From the NCBI GenBank assembly GCA_027625355.1, contig JAQBWI010000062.1, positions 1-6,488 of the forward strand: DNA of 6,488 nt. The letters are read 5' to 3'. This DNA comes from Pseudomonadota bacterium (GTDB lineage: Bacteria; Pseudomonadota; Alphaproteobacteria; HIMB59; GCA-002718135). The notes under the pieces are model-generated. The model did no database searches, was not told where the DNA came from, and saw nothing but the letters and a program-made list of their open reading frames with translations. Of the stretch, positions 1 to 4,611 are shown piece by piece (within the stretch, counting starts at the first letter, position 1; the number at the start of each line of letters is the position of its first letter). A program made the translations under genes and the position numbers.

Positions 1-6
1 TTTTTT

Positions 7-501
7 TTAGTAATTTTTTTCTTTTTTTTCACCATAGATATTCCAAAGATATATGGCATTTAAAATAAAAATCAAAAGTAAAAGAAGACTATTAATCGTC
101 GCAGCTGATAAACCAAACATACTCCAAGCGATATCTTCACAATTGATAACAGGCTTAGATAAAATTTGTTCTTTTAGACTTAATGTATTATCTGTTAAAT
201 TTAATCCACTAGAGCATCCTGCTGGCCCTAAGAGTAATTTATTTTCTATGCCTACGTGCCAAATAGAATAAAATAATCCATAAATACTCATTAACTGAAC
301 GATAAGATAAAACCAAATTCGCTTTTGCCATCTAAGTAAAGCTATAAAAACAAAACTTATAATAATAACATAATAAGGTTCTCTTTGCTTTAAACACATT
401 TCACATGGAGCTAAATCAAAATAAAATTCAGCAATGAAAGCTGAACCTAAAGCAATAAAACTTAATATACCTATAATGTAAAACCAATATTTCTTGAGCA
501 T
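7..501 (-). CDS. dsbB: Disulfide bond formation protein B (DsbB), quinone-linked thiol oxidase
   Basis: Inner-membrane protein that re-oxidises periplasmic DsbA and passes the electrons to a quinone. It is 164 aa, close to the usual DsbB length, with four hydrophobic segments at roughly residues 5-25, 43-58, 63-82 and 128-154. The first periplasmic loop carries the CxxC pair C33-E-M-C36, followed by R40 in the family motif CxxCLxQR. The second loop carries C96 and C121, the pair that contacts DsbA, followed by the family-typical W126-S-M-F-G-L-S. All four essential cysteines are present, so the protein should be active. The ATG at 501 shares one base with the stop of the upstream YqaA-like gene (TAATG) and no Shine-Dalgarno sequence is visible, so translation is probably coupled. 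The C-terminus is lysine-rich and encoded by A-runs. No dsbA lies in the window. Family assignment is very secure; operon membership is inferred from the overlap. Confidence 0.96.
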   Translation of the reverse strand: MLKKYWFYIIGILSFIALGSAFIAEFYFDLAPCEMCLKQREPYYVIIISFVFIALLRWQKRIWFYLIVQLMSIYGLFYSIWHVGIENKLLLGPAGCSSGLNLTDNTLSLKEQILSKPVINCEDIAWSMFGLSAATINSLLLLLIFILNAIYLWNIYGEKKEKNY

Positions 502-1085
502 TAAATTAGTTTGATTAATAACACACTTCCAACAAGAAGAATAAAAAATAATATTGCAAGTAAATTAAAATATTTATCAATCAAAATTTTTATTTTTTCA
601 CCAAAGATAAAAAGCAAACCTGCAAGTAAATAAAATCTTAGTCCTCTAGCAATGATAGCAGTTATGATGAACAAAAAAATATTTAGGTTGAAAACTCCAC
701 TGGCAATTGTAATAAATTTAAATGGAAAAGGTGTAAAACCTGCGCCCAATACAATTAACATACCATACTCATTATAATAATTTTCAAAAACACTAAAAGA
801 ATTTGATAAATGATATGTATCAACTATAAAAACACCAATACTATTATAGAAAAAATAACCTATCGCATATCCCGCAACTCCACCCAGCACTGACGATAGT
901 GTACAAATAAATGCATATATCCAGGCCTTCACTCTTTTAGCGATTATCATTGGAATAAGAAGAATATCTGGTGGGATGGGAAAGAATGAACTTTCCGCAA
1001 AAGAAACAATGCTTAATATCCAAGAAGAATATTTATGTTCTGCTTTGTTTAGTGTCCAAGTGTAAAGAGATCTTAATAATTTCAT
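501..1085 (-). CDS. YqaA family (DedA/SNARE-associated-like) integral membrane protein
   Basis: Polytopic inner-membrane protein of 194 aa. Recognisable family blocks are the amphipathic start MKLLRSLYTWTLNKAE, then E31-S-S-F-F followed by PIPPD (36-40) and LLIPM, a glycine-rich helix GGVAGYAIG (68-76), GAGFTPFPFKF with ITIASG (114-130), and an R147-G-L-R150 segment before the last helices. The E31, the prolines of the re-entrant region and the late arginines are the residues usually conserved in DedA-type proteins, some of which have been linked to undecaprenyl-phosphate or other lipid translocation and to proton-dependent stress tolerance. The specific role of YqaA members is not settled. 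The ATG at 1085 is supported because YqaA proteins begin with this same amphipathic block, and it lies only 5 nt after the tRNA-Leu CCA end. The stop overlaps the dsbB start. Family call is firm; function is not assigned. Confidence 0.9.
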   Translation of the reverse strand: MKLLRSLYTWTLNKAEHKYSSWILSIVSFAESSFFPIPPDILLIPMIIAKRVKAWIYAFICTLSSVLGGVAGYAIGYFFYNSIGVFIVDTYHLSNSFSVFENYYNEYGMLIVLGAGFTPFPFKFITIASGVFNLNIFLFIITAIIARGLRFYLLAGLLFIFGEKIKILIDKYFNLLAILFFILLVGSVLLIKLI

Positions 1086-1090
1086 CTATT

Positions 1091-1175
1091 TGGTAGGAGT
1101 AGAGGGAATCGAACCCACACCACCGAAGTGACCGGATTTTGAATCCGGCGCGTCTACCAGTTCCGCCATACTCCC
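1091..1175 (-). tRNA. tRNA-Leu (anticodon CAA), CCA encoded
   Basis: An 85-nt class II tRNA on the minus strand. The acceptor stem GGGAGTA pairs with TACTCCT, closed by a G1-U72 wobble, followed by discriminator A73 (expected for leucine) and a genomically encoded CCA at 1093-1091. The D arm is GCG/CGC around a GG-containing loop. The anticodon arm CCGGA-TTCAAAA-TCCGG gives anticodon CAA, which reads the leucine codon UUG. A long variable arm folds as CAC-TTCG-GTG, typical of Leu tRNAs. The T arm is GTGGG-TTCGATT-CCCTC and contains a U50-U64 mismatch. It probably heads a transcript that runs into the YqaA-like gene. Identity is secure from the anticodon, long variable arm and A73 together. 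Confidence 0.96.
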
Positions 1176-1306
1176 TTATTGTTTTTTAAAGTATTACTCT
1201 GTATTTACATCGAAGTCTATAATGTAAATCTAAGAAATATTTCTTTGATGTAAAAATTATGCGCCGCTAACAATATTTAATAATTATAAAACAATACCTA
1301 TTAAAA
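1176..1306. promoter_or_regulatory. Divergent control region between tRNA-Leu and the MFS gene
   Basis: A 131-bp non-coding stretch from which both flanking units should be transcribed. No strong consensus promoter is visible on either side. For the minus strand, a weak pair TAGACT and TAATAC with a 17-bp spacer lies about 15 nt before the tRNA 5' end. For the plus strand, an AT block with TATAAA at 1285-1290 would place transcription starts close to the ATG at 1307, giving a very short leader without a Shine-Dalgarno sequence. The middle holds overlapping inverted repeats at 1203-1254, listed separately. A short GC patch (gcgccgc, 1261-1267) stands out from the AT-rich background. The regulatory role follows from position; the promoter elements are tentative. 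Confidence 0.5.
1203..1254. repeat. Nested inverted repeats, possible operator or RNA stem
   Basis: Three overlapping symmetries share this segment. ATTTACAT (1203-1210) and ATGTAAAT (1222-1229) form a perfect 8-bp inverted repeat with an 11-bp spacer. AAGAAATATTTCTT (1232-1245) is a perfect 14-bp palindrome. TTTACATCGAAG (1204-1215) pairs with CTTTGATGTAAA (1243-1254) over 12 positions with one G-T wobble. The element TTTACAT or its complement thus occurs three times in 52 bp between divergent genes. The repeats are read directly from the sequence; that they bind a protein or fold as RNA is inference, and AT-rich DNA produces short palindromes easily. Confidence 0.5.
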
Positions 1307-2506
1307 ATGCAAAATGAAATGAATGAAATTAACTTAAAGGAATTAAACATTTCATTCATTGCTACTTTTTCTCAAGGGGTATTCGCAACATTAATATTTA
1401 GTACATATTTAGTAAATACACCTCTTTTATTTGAATTAATTCAAATGTCTGAAACAGAATTTTCAATAGGCTTTGTGCTTTTTGGATTGTTAAATGTATT
1501 AACTAATCAACTAACAACACGTTTTTTGTTACCAAAACTAGGCAGTACAAATTGCTTAATTTTAGCAAGATTAATGTATGCATTTATCCCTTTTTTAATA
1601 TTTTATTTTTCTTATTATAGTATTTATATTTTGTTATCGATGTTTTGGGGTGTTGCTATTGGAATACAGGCACCAAATATTTTTACGCAAGTTGCTATTA
1701 TTGAAGAAAAAACCAAAAAGATCCTTAACCCAGTTTTCAAATCTTCATTTTCAATTGGTTTTATCATTGGAGGAGGAATAAGTAGTATTTGTATGGGGTT
1801 AGAAATTTCTCCTATTTACACCACTTTTTTCACAGGATCCTTTGTGTTTATTTCAACTGTAACAATGTTTTTTTATGGTCTCAAAAAAAAATATGACATT
1901 AAAAATGATAATCCTCGTTTTTTATTACCAAATATAAAAATTATTACATTTGCTTCTATCAATATGTTTATTTTTGCTTGTATGGGAATCATAGTTCAGT
2001 GGTCCCCTCTTTGGTTAGTAAGAGATTTGTTTGCACCACTTTATATGGTGGGCTCTATAGTAATTTTATTTAATATAGGAGAAATAATGAGCAATTTTTT
2101 AGGTTCTAAATTAATAAAAAGATTCAATGAAAAAATAGTGGGGCCTTATTTTGCAATGCTTGGTTCAATAATACTATTCTTAAGTGTTGTATCTCAAAAT
2201 ATATATATCATTTATTTAGCAGTCTTTATTTTTGGATTTTTAATTTCTAATGTTATGCCAATTGTATATAGACAATCAGTAAAACACTCTAAACTTCCAA
2301 TACCTATAACTATATCTCATGTATCAAGTATTGCTTTTACAGGGGTTATATTTGGACCTGCTTTTGTTGGTTTTTCAGCTGAGACATTTGGGTTAACTTT
2401 TAATATGTACTTACTTGGCCTTATAATGTTTGCAATTTCTGTACTAATGCTTTTTATTATGAAAAATAGTGAGCAGGATCAGAATGCTAAGACAGAATTA
2501 ATTTGA
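1307..2506 (+). CDS. MFS transporter, YbjJ-like, substrate unknown
   Basis: Major facilitator superfamily protein of 399 aa with twelve predicted hydrophobic segments arranged as two six-helix halves, joined by a charged cytoplasmic loop at about residues 191-210 (GLKKKYDIKNDNPRF). The loop between helices 2 and 3 (about 67-80, NQLTTRFLLPKLGS) sits where the MFS A-motif belongs but is degenerate, lacking the usual GxLaDrxG pattern. The second half contains WSPLWLV (232-238) and a late GPAFVGF block (350-356), which resemble YbjJ and related permeases. No residue seen fixes the substrate, so no more specific name is justified. The ATG at 1307 was chosen; an in-frame ATG four codons later is an alternative, and neither has a clear Shine-Dalgarno site. 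It reads divergently from the tRNA-Leu unit and is followed after 53 bp by the CIA30 gene on the same strand. Superfamily call is secure. Confidence 0.88.
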   Translation: MQNEMNEINLKELNISFIATFSQGVFATLIFSTYLVNTPLLFELIQMSETEFSIGFVLFGLLNVLTNQLTTRFLLPKLGSTNCLILARLMYAFIPFLIFYFSYYSIYILLSMFWGVAIGIQAPNIFTQVAIIEEKTKKILNPVFKSSFSIGFIIGGGISSICMGLEISPIYTTFFTGSFVFISTVTMFFYGLKKKYDIKNDNPRFLLPNIKIITFASINMFIFACMGIIVQWSPLWLVRDLFAPLYMVGSIVILFNIGEIMSNFLGSKLIKRFNEKIVGPYFAMLGSIILFLSVVSQNIYIIYLAVFIFGFLISNVMPIVYRQSVKHSKLPIPITISHVSSIAFTGVIFGPAFVGFSAETFGLTFNMYLLGLIMFAISVLMLFIMKNSEQDQNAKTELI

Positions 2507-2536
2507 GATTAAATTAATTTTACTTTAAGTTTTTTT
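2496..2536 (+). terminator. Weak candidate terminator after the MFS gene
   Basis: AATTAATTT (2496-2504) and AAATTAATT (2511-2519) form a 9-bp stem with a 6-nt loop that overlaps the MFS stop codon. A T7 run follows at 2530-2536. The stem is entirely A-T and the T run is about 10 nt from its base, so this is far from a textbook intrinsic terminator. Read-through into the CIA30 gene is equally plausible. Confidence 0.22.
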
Positions 2537-2559
2537 GATTTTACCACTATTTAATAAAC

Positions 2560-3111
2560 ATGATTAAATTTTTAGTTATTTTATTAGGAACATTAACTTC
2601 TATTGCTTTAGCTAAAGATGAAATAAGCATCCCCTTTACAGAAGAAAATGCAAGATATTGGCAATATATTAGTGATCAAACAATGGGGGGGATTTCTAAT
2701 GGTCAAGCTGTTCTTGATAAAGATGGTGATATGATTTTTGCAAGACTTACTGGAAATGTAAGCACTGCTAATAACGGAGGTTTTATTCAAATTCGTACAA
2801 CTTTTTCCTTTGTTGATTTAATTAATAGCGATAAAAATTTATTAGGTGTTCGTCTTAACACAAGAGGTAATGGTGAAACTTATCATATATTTATTAGAAC
2901 AAGTGAAGACAGATCTTATAGGGATTTTTACTCAGCTACGTTTACTGCAAATGAAAATTGGGAAATAGTTGATTTGCCTTTTACGAAATTTAAACACAGA
3001 TATTCAAATAAATCATTGGATGGAAATGATATTAGGACGTTTGGTATTGTTGCTTATGGAAGAGACTTTTTTTCTGATGTTTCTGTTTCTGAAATAACTT
3101 TTTACGACTAG
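2560..3111 (+). CDS. Secreted CIA30-family (NDUFAF1-like, galactose-binding fold) protein
   Basis: A 183-aa protein with a Sec-type signal peptide: hydrophobic core at residues 3-17 ending S-I-A-L-A, with likely cleavage after A18 before KDE. There is no lipobox cysteine, so a soluble periplasmic product is expected. The mature part is a single CIA30 domain. Visible blocks are W34-QYISD then QTMGGISNGQ (residues 40-49, the family's DxxMGGxS motif), NGGFIQIRT (72-80), GVRLNTRGNGETY (96-108), RDFYSATF (121-128), WEIVDLPFTKF (134-144) and a closing FGIVAYGRDFFSDV. The family is named after mitochondrial NDUFAF1, a complex I assembly factor; bacterial exported members have no established role, and carbohydrate or other ligand binding is only suggested by the fold. 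A -10-like TATTTA ends a few bases before the ATG, so the message could be leaderless. The MGG motif is encoded by a G7 tract. Domain call is secure; function unknown. Confidence 0.87.
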   Translation: MIKFLVILLGTLTSIALAKDEISIPFTEENARYWQYISDQTMGGISNGQAVLDKDGDMIFARLTGNVSTANNGGFIQIRTTFSFVDLINSDKNLLGVRLNTRGNGETYHIFIRTSEDRSYRDFYSATFTANENWEIVDLPFTKFKHRYSNKSLDGNDIRTFGIVAYGRDFFSDVSVSEITFYD

Positions 3112-3131
3112 ATTTATTAAGTAGTAATTTT

Positions 3132-3157
3132 GTTTATCAAAAAAAGTAATAAACTTT
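3132..3157. terminator. Candidate bidirectional terminator in the convergent gap
   Basis: The 50-bp gap between the converging CIA30 and aldehyde dehydrogenase genes holds two alternative short stems: GTTTAT (3132-3137) with ATAAAC (3149-3154), and AAAGT (3143-3147) with ACTTT (3153-3157) around a 5-nt loop. Read on the minus strand, the second stem runs straight into a T7 run, as expected for terminating the aldehyde dehydrogenase transcript. The stems are short and AT-rich, so position is the main support. Confidence 0.35.
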
Positions 3158-3161
3158 AATT

Positions 3162-4595
3162 TTACTTCCACCCACTGATGGATTTAACTTCTAAAAATTC
3201 TTCTATGCCCCACTTGCCCCCTTCTCGACCATTACCCGATTGCTTATACCCACCAAAAGGTGAGCCATCTGCAAAACTTGCGCCATTTATTTCAACCATT
3301 CCTGATCTTAATTGTCTGGCAACTCGTTGGGCTTTTTTTGAATCAGTAGTTTGAATATAATTAGTTAGTCCGTAATCAGTATCATTAGAAATTTTAATTG
3401 CTTGCTCCTCACCAGAAAAAGGAATTATAGATACAACAGGACCAAATATTTCTTCTTTTGCAATTGTCATATCATTATTGACGTCAGAAAATACTGTTGG
3501 TTTTACAAAATAACCCTTGTTTAGGTGAGATGGTCTATCTGGACCTCCTGCAACTAATTTTGCTCCTTCTTCTATTCCTTTTTTGATTAGAGTTTGAATT
3601 TTATCATACTGTGTTTTAGATACGACTGGCCCAATGTGTCCCCCTTCTTTATTTGCAAGATCAACTTGAGTCTTTTCCGCCACTTCAATTGCTTCTTTAA
3701 CTGCTCTTTCATAAATGGATTCTTCAACAAGTAAGCGGGTTGGGGCATTACAACTTTGTCCAGAATTATTAAACACTCTTCTTACTCCACGTTTCACTGC
3801 TTTTGCATCTGCATCGGCAAAAACTATATTCGCTCCTTTACCACCAAGTTCAAGTGAGACACGTTTAATTGTATTGGCAGCATTTTTAGTTATTAATTTT
3901 CCAGCACGTGTTGAACCAGTAAAAGAAACCATATCAATATCAGGATGGCTTGATAATTGTGTTCCTACACCTGGCCCGTCACCATTAACAAGATTAAATA
4001 CACCATTTTGGAAACCTGCTTCATGCATCATTTCAGCAAACAATATTGCAGATAGTGGGGCTATTTCAGATGGTTTAAGTATCATTGTGCAACCAGCTGC
4101 AAGTGCTGGTAATACTTTTAAAGCAATTTGATTAATGGGCCAATTCCACGGTGTAATTAAAGCGCATACCCCAATAGGTTCATAAGAAATGTAATTTCCT
4201 TGTTCTTCATTTAAATAATTTTCAAATTTAAATTTTTTATAATTATCAATAAATGTTTTAATGTGATCTTCCCCGGATTTACTTTGCTCGTTTATAGACC
4301 AGTCTTTTGGTGCGCCCATTTCTTTTGAAATTGCTTGAGCCATTTCTCCTGATCTTTTTATATAAATCTTTAACAGATTATTTAATAACTCAAGTTTTTT
4401 TTCTTTCGGAGTGTTCCACCAAGTCTCGAAGGAATTCTTAGCTGCTTTAACTGCATCATTAGTATCCTTTTCTGAGCCAAGAGAAATAATTGCACAAATT
4501 TCCTCAGTTGAGGGATCAATTACTTCTAGATCATTTATTTGATAAGGTTTTACCCACTCACCATCAATATAAAAATCTCTTTTTTCTTCAATCAT
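3162..4595 (-). CDS. NAD(P)-dependent aldehyde dehydrogenase, CddD/SSP0762-like group
   Basis: Cytoplasmic enzyme of 477 aa, full length for the superfamily, oxidising an aldehyde to its carboxylate. The catalytic set is complete: N151 in PWNWP, K174 in LKPSE (cofactor binding), the FTGST loop at 225-229, general base E249 in LELGG, nucleophile C282 in GQSC, and E382 with F384 in EEIFGP. The start DFYIDGEW, the segment EPIGVCALITPWNWP and the flanks NNSGQSCNAPTR look most like the ALDH group typified by CddD (6-oxolauric acid dehydrogenase); this comparison is from memory. The substrate cannot be read from the sequence. The gene starts 16 bp after the malate synthase stop on the same strand with no terminator or clear Shine-Dalgarno site between, so they are probably one operon. 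That suggests a link to C2 or glyoxylate metabolism, but a broad-specificity detoxifying role is equally possible. Confidence 0.93.
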   Translation of the reverse strand: MIEEKRDFYIDGEWVKPYQINDLEVIDPSTEEICAIISLGSEKDTNDAVKAAKNSFETWWNTPKEKKLELLNNLLKIYIKRSGEMAQAISKEMGAPKDWSINEQSKSGEDHIKTFIDNYKKFKFENYLNEEQGNYISYEPIGVCALITPWNWPINQIALKVLPALAAGCTMILKPSEIAPLSAILFAEMMHEAGFQNGVFNLVNGDGPGVGTQLSSHPDIDMVSFTGSTRAGKLITKNAANTIKRVSLELGGKGANIVFADADAKAVKRGVRRVFNNSGQSCNAPTRLLVEESIYERAVKEAIEVAEKTQVDLANKEGGHIGPVVSKTQYDKIQTLIKKGIEEGAKLVAGGPDRPSHLNKGYFVKPTVFSDVNNDMTIAKEEIFGPVVSIIPFSGEEQAIKISNDTDYGLTNYIQTTDSKKAQRVARQLRSGMVEINGASFADGSPFGGYKQSGNGREGGKWGIEEFLEVKSISGWK

Positions 4596-4611
4596 GATGG
4601 AATAGTTTATC

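Noticed and set aside
1..33. T-runs at the left edge as a terminator
   Set aside because: Read on the minus strand, in the direction of dsbB, they are A-runs coding for the lysine-rich tail, with no stem before them.
53..271. Plus-strand open frame of 72 codons opposite dsbB
   Set aside because: It is antisense to a clearly conserved gene and its product has no recognisable features.
1259..1270. Mini-ORF ATG CGC CGC TAA upstream of the MFS gene, possible arginine leader peptide
   Set aside because: Only three codons, with no ribosome site and no attenuator structure linked to it; the GC patch alone is not enough.
1883..1891. A9 run in the MFS gene as a possible slippage switch
   Set aside because: Long A runs encoding lysines are common in AT-rich genomes, and the frame is intact on both sides.
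2608..2790. Minus-strand open frame of 60 codons inside the CIA30 gene
   Set aside because: It is a shadow of the CIA30 coding sequence with no start signal or recognisable domain.
3715..4131. Plus-strand open frame of 138 codons opposite the aldehyde dehydrogenase
   Set aside because: It is antisense to the conserved catalytic region of the dehydrogenase; the frame is open because of the codon composition of that gene.
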